NCBI RefSeq assembly: GCF_013425765.1
Contig: NZ_JACCJZ010000020.1
Span: forward strand, 434,001 to 498,000
DNA from: Luteimonas deserti
GTDB lineage: Bacteria; Pseudomonadota; Gammaproteobacteria; Xanthomonadales; Xanthomonadaceae
DNA: 64,000 nt
Direction: 5' to 3'
A program made the position numbers and the translations under genes. This document shows positions 18,803-28,066 of the stretch, piece after piece; position 1 is the stretch's first letter; each line of letters starts with the position of its first letter. A model generated the notes under the pieces. That model was not told the origin of the DNA. It saw only the letters and a program-made list of their open reading frames with translations, and searched no databases.

Positions 18803-19852
18803 ATGGACAGACGGCGCCGCGACGACCTGCCTGCCGCGCCTGGTGGCCTGGGCGTGCGTCAGGTCGTCGCCCGGCTCAGGGAGAATTTCCGGCTCGCGAT
18901 CATCAGCCTGCTGGGCGTGACCACCGCGGTCGCGCTCGGCGGGTTCATGGTCTGGCGTCTGACGCGCGGCGACTGGATGGCCGCGGGGTTCGACGGGCTG
19001 GTGATGCTCGGCATCCTCGCGGTGGTGGGCCTGGCATGGCGCGAGGGCAGGACGGAACTCGCGGGCACGCTGATGGTGGTGTGCAACTCGCTTTTCTGCG
19101 CGGCGGCCTGGAGCGTAGTGGGTGCGGCCGCCAACGGCTGGGTGTACGTGGCGCTGATGACGAATTTCTACATCGCGCGCACCCGAGTGGCGGTGTGGGC
19201 CAGCGTCTTTCTGCTTGCTGCGTCGATGGCCGCATTGGTCACGGGAGACGGCCCCTACCACCTGAGCACGCCGGTCACCTGGCTGCTGATCTTCGCGTTC
19301 TCGTACGCGTTCTCCCGTCGAGTCAGTGCACACAGCGATTCACTCGAGCAGCGTGCCAACCGGGATCCGTTGACCCAGATGCCCAACCGGGGCGCGCTGG
19401 AGACCTGCCTCGAATCGATCGTGAGGCGGCGCCGGCGCGGGACTTCGGGGCTGCTCATCCTCGATATCGACCGCTTCAAACTCGTCAACGACGAATTCGG
19501 GCACCCGGCTGGCGATCGCGTCCTGCTCGCGCTGGCGGACGTGCTGCGCGAAGAGTTGCGCCAGGGCGATTCGGTGTTCCGCTTCGGCGGCGAGGAGTTC
19601 GTCCTTGTTCTGCCGTCAGGCAGCGAGGCGACGCTCGCCGCAGCGGGCGAGCGTCTGCGCGAGGCGGTCGCGGCGCGCGTCGCCGGCCCGGCGGGTCCGA
19701 TCACGGTGTCGATCGGGGGCGCCATGTACTGCGGCGAGCTGGATTGGCAGGACTGGTTCGCGCGTGCGGATGCGTCGCTCTATCTGTCCAAGCGTGCCGG
19801 TCGCAACCGCGTGCACGTTGCCCATGCGCTGGAAGAGCCCGTTGCCATCTGA
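18803..19852 (+). CDS. Membrane diguanylate cyclase (GGDEF)
   Basis: A 349-residue protein with about five or six membrane helices (residues 33-170) followed by a GGDEF domain. The catalytic motif is GGEEF near residue 265 and is intact, so it should make cyclic di-GMP from two GTP. A product-inhibition I-site, RQGD, stands five residues before it, so activity is probably feedback-limited. There is no recognisable ligand-binding domain, but the helical N terminus could sense a membrane signal. It is monocistronic, just after the tRNA cluster. Confidence 0.92.
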   Translation: MDRRRRDDLPAAPGGLGVRQVVARLRENFRLAIISLLGVTTAVALGGFMVWRLTRGDWMAAGFDGLVMLGILAVVGLAWREGRTELAGTLMVVCNSLFCAAAWSVVGAAANGWVYVALMTNFYIARTRVAVWASVFLLAASMAALVTGDGPYHLSTPVTWLLIFAFSYAFSRRVSAHSDSLEQRANRDPLTQMPNRGALETCLESIVRRRRRGTSGLLILDIDRFKLVNDEFGHPAGDRVLLALADVLREELRQGDSVFRFGGEEFVLVLPSGSEATLAAAGERLREAVAARVAGPAGPITVSIGGAMYCGELDWQDWFARADASLYLSKRAGRNRVHVAHALEEPVAI

Positions 19853-19910
19853 GCGGCGGGTCGGATGTGGGCGATTGCGGTTGCGACGCCCGCGCGTCGA
19901 GGCGCGGCGC

Positions 19911-20222
19911 TCAGCGGTGTCCGTGCTCCGCCCAGTCCGCTTCGGGGGCCGTCCAGGCGTCCGCCCGTCTGGCCACACGTCGTCGCGAGCGTCGGATCGA
20001 ACGGCGCATGTGGCGCAGGCGCCGGCGCACGCGCAGGATCGAACCGACGACGAGCAGGGCGGCGAGCACCGCCGCCGCAAGCAGTGCCCAGGGCGCCAGC
20101 GGCGCCAGGCCGCCGATGATCGAACCCGCCGTCCGCGTCATCGCCAGCGAGAACACGACGCCGGCCAGCATCACATAGAGCGGCATCACGAAGATCCGCC
20201 AGAGTGCACGTGCGGAGATCAC
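19911..20222 (-). CDS. Small two-helix membrane protein
   Basis: About 103 residues with two hydrophobic helices (about residues 8-30 and 35-62) followed by a strongly basic tail rich in RRR. The GTG start at 20222 overlaps the stop of the upstream gene as GTGA, which is the reason for choosing it. No family was recognised. The basic tail after the second helix suggests a cytoplasmic C terminus. Confidence 0.6.
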   Translation of the reverse strand: MISARALWRIFVMPLYVMLAGVVFSLAMTRTAGSIIGGLAPLAPWALLAAAVLAALLVVGSILRVRRRLRHMRRSIRRSRRRVARRADAWTAPEADWAEHGHR

Positions 20223-20488
20223 GCGACGCGCTCCACAACTGCAGCGTGGATGGACCCGAGACAGGATGGATCGATCACCGGGGCCGGACGCGGCGGTGGT
20301 GCGGCATCGAACCGCCAGTAATGCGCCGCCTCGTGGCGCACCGCGTCCCAGGATGCATGACGCGGCGCGTGGTCCCACAGCGCGCGGAGCGCAGGCTCGA
20401 CTTCATGCCAGTCGGCGTCGGGCAGTTCGGCGCGGATCGCACGGGCCATCTCCGCAAGAATCACCTGGTTGCCGGCCGATCTGGTCAT
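20219..20488 (-). CDS. Small hypothetical protein
   Basis: An 89-residue soluble protein rich in Ala, Trp and His, beginning MTRSAGNQVILAEMARAI, with no recognised domain or signal peptide. The ATG at 20488 was chosen since the upstream extension is Arg-rich. It is translationally coupled to the membrane protein downstream, so the two may act together. The short length makes the call tentative. Confidence 0.55.
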   Translation of the reverse strand: MTRSAGNQVILAEMARAIRAELPDADWHEVEPALRALWDHAPRHASWDAVRHEAAHYWRFDAAPPPRPAPVIDPSCLGSIHAAVVERVA

Positions 20489-20666
20489 GGACACGGGTCG
20501 AACATGGGAACGAGCTGCGAGGCTAATCACGCGTCTGCGTGCCTGCCGTGAAGTCCGGCGGTCTGCAGCCCCTCGTTCAGCCTTGACGCGGTCACCGCCG
20601 CGCACTGCCTACCATGCAGGTCTCGATGGCAGCCCGGCCTGCCCACCGCACCCGAGAAGGAGTCTG

Positions 20667-22298
20667 ATGATCCGTTACCTGGCGTACGGCGCGAGCCTCG
20701 TGATGGCCCTCGTTTCGCTGCTCTATGCGATGCACTCCGGCGCCCCCGGATGGATCGCCGCCAGCCTGGGCTTCGGTGCGCTGGTTGTCATCGGAACCCT
20801 GGATATCCTGCAGCCCAATTCGACGCTGCGGCGCCTGTATCCGCTGCTGGCGCACTTCCGCTACATGCTGGAATCGTTCCGGCCGGAAATCCGGCAGTAC
20901 TTCATCGAGGACGACCAGGACGAGGTGCCGTTCTCGCGTCAGCAGCGCGCCCTGGTCTACCAGCGGGCGAAGAACGTCAGCGACGTGGTGCCGTTCGGCA
21001 GCGAGCTGCCGATGTACGGCTCCCACTACGAATGGATCAACCATTCGCTGGTACCCGCGCATGCGGAGTCGCACGATTTCCGCATTCCGGTCGGCGAGGA
21101 GCGCGCGCGTCCGTATGCCGCGAGCGTGCTCAACATTTCGGCGATGAGCTTCGGATCGCTGTCGGCCAATGCCATTCGCGCCCTCAATCTCGGCGCGAAG
21201 CGCGGGGGGTTCTACCACGACACCGGCGAGGGGTCGATCGCGTCCTACCACCGCGAGCACGGCGGCGATCTGGTCTGGCAGATCGCCTCGGGTTACTTCG
21301 GCTGCCGGGATGCGGAGGGTCGCTTCGACGAAGAGCGGTTTGCCGAACAGGCGGCGGACCCGCAGGTGCGGATGATCGAACTCAAGCTCTCGCAGGGCGC
21401 CAAGCCGGGTCACGGCGGCATGCTGCCGGGTCGCAAGGTCACCCCCGAGATCGCCCGGACCCGCGGCATTCCGGTGGGTGTGGACTGCGAATCGCCTGCG
21501 GCCCATTCCACCTTCTCGACGCCGGTCGGGCTGCTCGAGTTCGTCGAGCGTCTGCGCACGCTGTCGGGCGGAAAACCGACGGGCTTCAAGCTCGCGATCG
21601 GCCATCCCTGGGAGTGGTTCGGCATCGCCAAGGCGATGCTCGAGACCGGCATCCTCCCGGACTTCATCGTGGTCGACGGCGCGGAAGGCGGCACGGGCGC
21701 GGCACCGTCGGAATTCATCAACCATGTCGGCCTGCCGTTGCAGGAAGCGCTGCTGCTGGCACACAACACGCTGGTCGGCATCGGCCTGCGCGAGCGCGTG
21801 CGTATCGCCGCGGCAGGCAAGATCACCAGCGGATTCGACATCGCGCGCACGCTCGCGCTCGGTGCCGACTGGTGCAATGCCGGACGCAGTTTCATGTTCG
21901 CGCTGGGCTGTATCCAGTCCCGCACCTGCCACACCGATCTCTGCCCGACCGGCGTGGCCACCCAGGATCCCGCGCGCTGGCGGTTGCTCGACGTCCCGGA
22001 CAAGGCCGACCGCGTGTTCCATTTCCAGCAGAACACCCTGCGCGGTCTGCGCGACATGCTGGGTGCCGCAGGCCTGGAACATCCGATGCAGCTGGGGCCC
22101 GAGCACATCCTGCGGCGTGTCTCGCCGACCGAGGTGCGGTCGCTCGCTGCCCTCTACCGCTTCCTCGAGCCCGGCGAGTTGCTGCGCGGCGTGCCCGAGC
22201 ATGCGGTATTCAAGACGTTCTGGCCTGTGGCACGTGCCGACAGCTTCGCACCGCCGGCCCGCGCGTCGGCGATGCACGCGACCAAGCGACCGTCCTGA
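20667..22298 (+). CDS. FMN-binding glutamate synthase family protein
   Basis: A 543-residue protein with two N-terminal membrane helices (residues 1-48) followed by a GltS/GltB-like FMN barrel. Typical segments are NISAMSFGSLSANAIRALN, HDTGEGSIASYH, and a cysteine cluster SRTCHTDLCPTGVAT near residue 420 where glutamate synthases hold their 3Fe-4S centre. It lacks the amidotransferase domain of real glutamate synthase. Members of this stand-alone family are of uncertain substrate. It is monocistronic, with a GAGAAGGAG ribosome-binding site just upstream. Confidence 0.88.
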   Translation: MIRYLAYGASLVMALVSLLYAMHSGAPGWIAASLGFGALVVIGTLDILQPNSTLRRLYPLLAHFRYMLESFRPEIRQYFIEDDQDEVPFSRQQRALVYQRAKNVSDVVPFGSELPMYGSHYEWINHSLVPAHAESHDFRIPVGEERARPYAASVLNISAMSFGSLSANAIRALNLGAKRGGFYHDTGEGSIASYHREHGGDLVWQIASGYFGCRDAEGRFDEERFAEQAADPQVRMIELKLSQGAKPGHGGMLPGRKVTPEIARTRGIPVGVDCESPAAHSTFSTPVGLLEFVERLRTLSGGKPTGFKLAIGHPWEWFGIAKAMLETGILPDFIVVDGAEGGTGAAPSEFINHVGLPLQEALLLAHNTLVGIGLRERVRIAAAGKITSGFDIARTLALGADWCNAGRSFMFALGCIQSRTCHTDLCPTGVATQDPARWRLLDVPDKADRVFHFQQNTLRGLRDMLGAAGLEHPMQLGPEHILRRVSPTEVRSLAALYRFLEPGELLRGVPEHAVFKTFWPVARADSFAPPARASAMHATKRPS

Positions 22299-22302
22299 GC
22301 GT

Positions 22303-22659
22303 TCAATCGAGCAATGCGAGGAGCCGCTCGGCGGGACGGGCGATCACCGCGCGTTCGCCGCGAACCACGATCGGGCGCTCGATCAGACGGGGATGCGAGG
22401 CCATCGCCGCGACCAGTGCGGCATCGTCGACGGCGCCGGCAGCGAGGCCGAGTGCGCCGTACTCCGCGTCACCGCTGCGTATCAGGGCACGCGGTGGCAG
22501 GTCGAGCCGGCGCAACAGGTCATCGATGGTGGCCGCGTCGGGCGGTGTTTCGAGATAGAGCACGATCCGCGGCGCGATGCCGCGCGACCGCAGCAGGTCG
22601 AGCGCCGCGCGCGACTTGGAGCAGCGAGGATTGTGATAGATGACCACCGGACCGGTCAT
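22303..22659 (-). CDS. arsC: ArsC-like arsenate reductase (glutaredoxin type)
   Basis: A 118-residue thioredoxin-fold protein of the ArsC/Spx superfamily. The active Cys lies in HNPRCSKSRAALDLL near residue 13, and the C-terminal RPIVVRGERAVIARP matches the family's second signature. Known members reduce arsenate with glutathione and glutaredoxin. No arsenite pump or ArsR is nearby, so a broader redox role is equally possible. Its ATG overlaps the stop of the transporter gene upstream by four bases, so they are one operon. Confidence 0.85.
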   Translation of the reverse strand: MTGPVVIYHNPRCSKSRAALDLLRSRGIAPRIVLYLETPPDAATIDDLLRRLDLPPRALIRSGDAEYGALGLAAGAVDDAALVAAMASHPRLIERPIVVRGERAVIARPAERLLALLD

Positions 22660-23942
22660 GCGTCCGCACCGGCTTCCGCATCCGCGCCGCCTCGCCGCGC
22701 GACCACGCCGGTCGCGGTCACCTGGCCGGTGGTGTTGGCGACGGTGGCGAAGACGTCGGGAATGGTGTCCACGGCGAGCAGAACGCCGAGCGGTTCGACC
22801 GGCAGGCCCATCGCCTGGGTCACGGGCAGGTTGTTGGTCATGAAGCTCACCTGGCCCGGCAGCCCGACCGAGCCCATGCTGATGACGATGCTCAGACCGA
22901 CCGCGATGGACAGCTGCGCCGCGCCCAGCTCCACCCCGTACATCCATGCGATGAAGATCACCACGCTGAGGTACTGGGTGGGACTGGCGATCCGGAACAG
23001 CGAGACCGCCATCGGCAGCACCAGCGACGTGACCGCCAAGGGATAGCCCAGCCGCTGGCGTGCGCTGTCGACCATCACCGGCAGCGAGGCCAGCGAGGAC
23101 TGAGTGCTCGCCGCGATCGCCTGCACCGGCAGCAGGGCAGCGGCGAACCGCCGCAGGCGCTCACCTGCGACGAGCATCGCCACCGCGTACATCAGCACGG
23201 TGATCGCGATGTACAGCGTGCACTGCAACGCGATGTAGTAACCGAGCGCGGCCAGTACGCCCAGGCCGACATGCGCGCAGACGGCCAGCACCAGCGCGAA
23301 CACGCCGAGCGGCGCGGCCCACAGCACCCAGCGCACGACCACCAGCATGGTGTCGCCGATCGTGCGCACGAGTTCGAGCATGCGCGCTCGGCGCTCGGGC
23401 TCGAGCCGGGTCAGCGCGAAACCGAAGAACATCGAGAACACCACCAGCGGCAGCATGGCGCTTGCCGCGGCAGCGGCGATCGCATTGCTCGGAATCACGC
23501 TCGTGATCCACAGGCCGAACGAAGGCGCCTGCGGCAGCACCTCGGGTGCCTGGATGGCCGCGCGGAACAGCGCGACCTGGGCCTCGTCGCGCGGCATCAG
23601 CGACAGGAAGGCAGGGGCCGCGACCGCGGCGAAGGCGCCGCACACCGCGAGCAGGACCGCGAACACCGCCATCGCCACGCGCGCGTTGCGCCCGGAGGCC
23701 GCGGCGTCCGCCGCGGCGTTGATGCCGACGATCACCAGGGCCGCGACCAGCGGCACCACGGTCATCTGCAGGGCGTTGAGCCACAAGCGTCCCACCGGTT
23801 GCACGAAATCCGCCGTGCGCGCAGCCACCAGTGGATCCCAGGCGGCGAGGGCGAGGCCGGCGCCTGCACCGAGCACCAGGGCGATGAGGACGCGCGCGGG
23901 CATCGAAAGACGGAAACGTGGCGGGCTGGTAGCGACGGTCAT
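22656..23942 (-). CDS. Dicarboxylate/amino acid:cation symporter (DAACS)
   Basis: About 428 residues with ten or so hydrophobic helices, typical of the GltP/DctA family that imports glutamate or C4-dicarboxylates with Na+ or H+. AASTQSSLASLPVM near residue 290 corresponds to the family's serine-rich reentrant loop (often S-S-S-T), and SMGSVGLPGQVSF matches a second substrate-binding loop. An in-frame start at 23981 adds 13 residues and cannot be excluded. It is coupled to the ArsC-like gene. Substrate specificity cannot be settled here. Confidence 0.88.
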   Translation of the reverse strand: MTVATSPPRFRLSMPARVLIALVLGAGAGLALAAWDPLVAARTADFVQPVGRLWLNALQMTVVPLVAALVIVGINAAADAAASGRNARVAMAVFAVLLAVCGAFAAVAAPAFLSLMPRDEAQVALFRAAIQAPEVLPQAPSFGLWITSVIPSNAIAAAAASAMLPLVVFSMFFGFALTRLEPERRARMLELVRTIGDTMLVVVRWVLWAAPLGVFALVLAVCAHVGLGVLAALGYYIALQCTLYIAITVLMYAVAMLVAGERLRRFAAALLPVQAIAASTQSSLASLPVMVDSARQRLGYPLAVTSLVLPMAVSLFRIASPTQYLSVVIFIAWMYGVELGAAQLSIAVGLSIVISMGSVGLPGQVSFMTNNLPVTQAMGLPVEPLGVLLAVDTIPDVFATVANTTGQVTATGVVARRGGADAEAGADA

Positions 23943-24024
23943 CGAGCGGCTGCGATCGGAAAGGCCGGTGGAGCATGCCACGTCGGACGGGCCCGGCCGG
24001 TGCGATCGGCGGAACGCTCGCGCT

Positions 24025-24510
24025 TCACGGACGTGCGGGGTGGCGCCCGGCGTCGCCTGCGGCGTCGTCGACCAGCGTCAACAGGTCACGCTGGTCATCG
24101 TGGAAACCGGACCGCAGATAGAGCACGCGCGCCCGCGGGTTGCGCCGGTGTACCTCCAGCCGCAGCGTGCGGACGCCCCACGTCCGCACATGTCGTTTCG
24201 CGATCTCGAGCGCCGCCGCGCCCAGGCCGCGGCAGCGGGCATGCGGCGCGATGAACAGTTCGTCCAGCAACGCGAAGCCGCCGCCCTGCTCGAGGCTGAA
24301 GCCTCGGGTCAGCACGAGGTAACCAAGGTCGGCAGCGTCGCCCAGCAGCAGCACCGTGCCGGTGTCCGGCGCGTCGAGCAGTGCGCGCGCGGCGCCGGCG
24401 ATGCGGACGGCGTCGAAGACGAGACCCTCCTCGTCGTAGAACGCGCGCATCATCGCCAGCAGGGCCGGCAGGTCGCTCGGCTCCGCCGGACGGGCCGCCG
24501 GTCCATTCAA
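24025..24510 (-). CDS. GNAT family N-acetyltransferase
   Basis: A 161-residue GNAT-fold protein. The acetyl-CoA loop is HARCRGLGAAALEIAK near residue 100, followed by TLRLEVHRRNPRARVLYLRSGF, the classical motif B region. Transfer is to an unknown amine. It is predicted to start at TTG 24510, because that codon overlaps the previous stop as TTGA and no better start lies inside the domain. It forms an operon with the upstream lipoprotein. Confidence 0.8.
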   Translation of the reverse strand: MNGPAARPAEPSDLPALLAMMRAFYDEEGLVFDAVRIAGAARALLDAPDTGTVLLLGDAADLGYLVLTRGFSLEQGGGFALLDELFIAPHARCRGLGAAALEIAKRHVRTWGVRTLRLEVHRRNPRARVLYLRSGFHDDQRDLLTLVDDAAGDAGRHPARP

Positions 24511-25286
24511 GGCCGGCGTTCCGGCAGGTCCCAGCGCGCTGCCAGGCGCGCATGCTCGGGCTCGGGCAGCAGCACGAAACGTGGCGCCCGCGCCGGATCG
24601 AGCCAGTCCAGCAGCGTGTCGAGCGCGGCCGCCTCCATCGCCGTGCAGCCGGCCGTCGTCTCGTCCGGCCGCCGCAGCAGGTGCGCGAAGATGCAGCTGC
24701 CGTGGCCGGGGACGCCGGCCGCGTTGTGCTCGATCACGAAGCCCCGGCGATAGCGGATGTCGCCGGCGTTGTGCAGGTCGAGACGCATCGGCTCGGTGGA
24801 CCCGGCGACCGCGGCGTCGCCCACCTCGCGCGCGTCGACGATGCGGTTGTACAGCGGCGATGCCGGCACATCGATGCAGTAATGCGATCCGGTCATCGCC
24901 CGGTACGGCAGTGCGCCGATGCCGTCGGGCGGGTAGCCGAAGGCCTCGCCGATCGCGAACACGCCGGCCGGCGCGCGCCCGTCGCCCTCGCGCTTCTGCG
25001 GCCCCTCCGCCTGCGCCGCATGTAGGCCCAGGCCCCAGGCACTGCCATTGCGACCGAGCATCACCGGGACCGGATCGCCCACCGCGCGCCAGGGCCCGCC
25101 CGTCGTGCGCTCGTAGCGCTGGAGCCGGGCCCTGGGCTCGTCCCACCCGTCGCTGCTGACGAGAACCAGCTGCTGCGCGCCCTGCAACGGGGACTGCGCC
25201 GGCGTAGTGGACGTCGCGCATGCGGCCAGCGGCAGAACGCACATCGCGGCGAACCCGGATGCAGCGGCACGGAACAGACGGGGCAT
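24507..25286 (-). CDS. L,D-transpeptidase-like lipoprotein (YkuD fold)
   Basis: A 259-residue protein with a lipoprotein signal peptide ending LPLAACAT (lipobox Cys near residue 23), so it is likely anchored to the periplasmic face. The C-terminal half has the YkuD catalytic pattern: His in HGSCIFAHLLRR and the active Cys in ETTAGCTAME near residue 220. Such enzymes cross-link or attach peptidoglycan stems. The ATG at 25286 precedes a textbook signal peptide. Translationally coupled to the acetyltransferase, though a joint function is only inferred. Confidence 0.83.
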   Translation of the reverse strand: MPRLFRAAASGFAAMCVLPLAACATSTTPAQSPLQGAQQLVLVSSDGWDEPRARLQRYERTTGGPWRAVGDPVPVMLGRNGSAWGLGLHAAQAEGPQKREGDGRAPAGVFAIGEAFGYPPDGIGALPYRAMTGSHYCIDVPASPLYNRIVDAREVGDAAVAGSTEPMRLDLHNAGDIRYRRGFVIEHNAAGVPGHGSCIFAHLLRRPDETTAGCTAMEAAALDTLLDWLDPARAPRFVLLPEPEHARLAARWDLPERRP

Positions 25287-26665
25287 GGCGATCTCCTCGA
25301 GGGGCGTGATGCAGTGTGGCGCCAACCGGTGCCCGGTGGGCAACATGCGGGCGCCCACGTGGACATCGGCGCGAGCTCCCCGATCGGGGCGAGAACGCTC
25401 CGCGCTCGTGCAAGCGCGTGCCCCTATGGACCGGGTAAGCGCTGTACAGCGCCGGGCGGTTGGGCTCCACGCGATGACGACGACCGCCGGTGCAGCGGCC
25501 AGGCAGGCGACGTCGAGACGCGGATGGCCATGCCGATCGGCCAGGGCGGCGTGGATTCCAATGTCGTACGCGGCATCGAAATCGACCGGGTGGATCGTCT
25601 GCGACAGTCACGCATCGTCATCGGCTCGATGTCGCCTCTCTCCGCGGCACGGGCGGATCCGCTTGGAGATCCAGTGGCCGGGCTACGGTCCCGTCCGCCA
25701 TCACCGATGTCCCGCTGCATCCGGCGACGAACGTCAGCGCACGCGGATCGACAGCGCTCACCGGCGGCTCCCGCGGGGCCCGCAACCTCGCTGCGTCGCG
25801 TCGTCTGCACGGCCTGCCTGCGACCGGGCAGCCGTTGTCTCGATCCTGGCGTCCATGCCGCGGGCGAGGGCGGTGATGGGTGCGCCTCGAGCGATGAAGA
25901 GCGCGCTCCACTCCACGTGTCCGGCCGACCATCTCGAGGGCGTGGACGCTATCTGCACCGCAGCCGTGCCCGGGAGACGAGCGCCGTCGCTGTTGACCTG
26001 CTCGATGGTGGCGGGCATGCGTCCCTTGAGCGTGATCGTGGATCGGGCTGCCGAAACCGGTGGCAACCCGCGAAAGCACTGTGCCCGCCAGCATGATCCA
26101 GCCCGGGTGGCGTCGAGGCGGGGGCGGGGCGGCGGTGTACACACCGCTTGATGGATCGCGCGCTCGACGTCGGAGTAACGTCCTCGACGGCGTTGCGCTC
26201 GAGTGCAGGATCGCCCGGTGCAACGATCGCGAGCGCGGCTGCCACCCTCGCTCGGGCATGGCCGCCGACGCTGATAGCGATGAGGGCCGCGCGTTTCGGC
26301 CGCCGCGGCGAGGCCGTGCGTCGAGTGCGTGCGGACGCGCGGACGGATCGTGCAGCGCGAGCTCCACTACGGCCTCCGCGCGCGTATCAGGATGCAGTGC
26401 GTCCGGACCGATGCCGACAGCGCGTCGAGGTTGGACCTCGCGACCCTGCGCTCGCGCCCGATCAGACGCAGGGCGACGACGTCCGCGATCCTCGCGACGA
26501 TCGCGGACACGACGCCCTCGTCGGCGTCACCGGTGTCGGCACGCGTGGGGGCGACCCGGCGTGCGCGCAGTCGATAATGCGCGCGCAATGCAGGAGGGCG
26601 ACCCAGGTGACACGCGGACCGCTCCGAGCGGTCGCTGTGAGCGTCAGCGGACTGCGGTTCGCCGG
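25287..26665. other. 1.4-kb stretch without a convincing gene
   Basis: All six frames hold only short or Arg-rich open frames whose conceptual proteins look like out-of-frame GC-rich DNA. The most gene-like piece is minus-strand 25763-26057, with high third-position GC and a plausible segment around TIEQVNSDGARLPG, but no start, Shine-Dalgarno site or homology was recognised, so it could be a decayed gene. An inverted repeat (GACCGCTC/GAGCGGTC, 26617-26633) lies just past the peptidase gene end and lacks a T-run. I see no IS ends, phage genes or RNA gene. Confidence 0.6.
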
Positions 26666-28066
26666 CTAGCGGACACGCAGGAGGCTGGTGACGTGATCGA
26701 TCAGCGCGTCGTCACCGGAGCGCATGGGCGTGAGCGGCGTCACCACCACGCCGTTGAACGGAACGCGCACCACGTCGCCTTCGTCGTCCCGTACCGACAT
26801 GCCGGCGGTGTCATGGATCACCCAGGGTTCGCCGTCGACGTGACCGATCACCATCATCACGTGGCCGGGGACGAACACGAGATCACCAGCATCGGCCGCG
26901 CGCAGCAGACCCAGTCGCGCTTCGCGGGACATGGCGGCGGGCATCTCGACCCGGTCGAATGCCGGGCTCACCGCCTGGGCGCCGGTATTGCGCGGCAGCA
27001 GCACGCCCGCACTGCGATAGACCTCCGACACGAACCCGCTGCAATCGCGCGCGTTGTAGCTGTGCCCCCAGCCGTAGCGTTCGCCGAGAAACTTGAAGCC
27101 TTGGCGGACCAGCGTTGCGCGGGTCAGCGGCAGGACATCCGTGGCCACATCGGCCGAGCGGGGCACCAGTGCCGGCGCGAAGGCCAGCGCGCCGGCCGCG
27201 TCGCGCACCGGCAGCTCGATGACATGGCCGAAGGCAGCGGTCTGCCCGTTCACCACGGCGGTGGCGGGCCATGCGAGATGCGGCACGCGCACACCCATCT
27301 CGAGCTGCACCGCGGACACGGCCGGGTGTTCGGGCGTGTACACCGTAAGCACGCTGGCACCGGTGACCACCAGCCCGTCGTCGGCGCGTGCCACGTAGTC
27401 GGCAACCTGTTCGCGCGGGCCGATCGCGACGGCGTCGCGACTCACCCAGGCCGCATAGCGTTCGCTCACCACGAACAGCCAGGCACCGTCGCGGCTCGCG
27501 TGGAGCACTGCCACCGGCGCGCCTGGAAACAGGGCGTCTTCCTGGAACCGGTCGATGTCGGTGTCGTCAGGCGCGCTGAACACACGCAGCGCGGTCGGAA
27601 ACGCACGCAGATCGGCGCGGCGCGTGACCAGGCCGAAGCGCGTGGTCACGTGCGCGGGAAGGCGGTCGAGCGCGAGCGCCTCAACCAGGGCGTCGAGATC
27701 GCGTTCCGGAAGGGACCCCTCTCGCGTGTACCGCCGCACGGTCGGGCGCCGGGACACCCCATCGATCCATGCGCGGACACGTTCGCGGTCGATCCGGTCC
27801 GGCAGCGCGAGCGGCGAGAGGATTGCGCGGTCGAGGGTGCGGGTCCGCAGGTTCAGCGCTGCGACGCCTGCGCGGTCGAGGATCGGGGTGTCAGGGCCCT
27901 CGAGCCGATCGATCCAGAAGCCCGCATCGAGCATCGCCTCGCGCAAGCCCGGAATGCCATCGATCACGGGCGCGCCGGGCATCGCACGAGCCGGGCCGCC
28001 CGTGCAGACAGCAAGCGCGAACAGTGCGACCAGCAGATGGACGAAAGACCTCTTGGGCGCGTACAT
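26666..28066 (-). CDS. Secreted NlpC/P60 peptidase with SH3 domains
   Basis: A 466-residue cell-wall hydrolase. A Sec signal peptide (MYAPKRSFVHLLVALFAL, cleaved after PARA) is followed by bacterial SH3-like regions (about residues 150-290) and an NlpC/P60 catalytic domain. The nucleophile is in YNARDCSGFVSEVYRSAG near residue 333, with histidines in GHVMMVIGH and VIHDTAG as partners. It should cleave peptide stems in the periplasm. The ATG at 28066 was chosen since it gives the signal peptide. It is a lone gene between two long gene-free stretches. Confidence 0.9.
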   Translation of the reverse strand: MYAPKRSFVHLLVALFALAVCTGGPARAMPGAPVIDGIPGLREAMLDAGFWIDRLEGPDTPILDRAGVAALNLRTRTLDRAILSPLALPDRIDRERVRAWIDGVSRRPTVRRYTREGSLPERDLDALVEALALDRLPAHVTTRFGLVTRRADLRAFPTALRVFSAPDDTDIDRFQEDALFPGAPVAVLHASRDGAWLFVVSERYAAWVSRDAVAIGPREQVADYVARADDGLVVTGASVLTVYTPEHPAVSAVQLEMGVRVPHLAWPATAVVNGQTAAFGHVIELPVRDAAGALAFAPALVPRSADVATDVLPLTRATLVRQGFKFLGERYGWGHSYNARDCSGFVSEVYRSAGVLLPRNTGAQAVSPAFDRVEMPAAMSREARLGLLRAADAGDLVFVPGHVMMVIGHVDGEPWVIHDTAGMSVRDDEGDVVRVPFNGVVVTPLTPMRSGDDALIDHVTSLLRVR

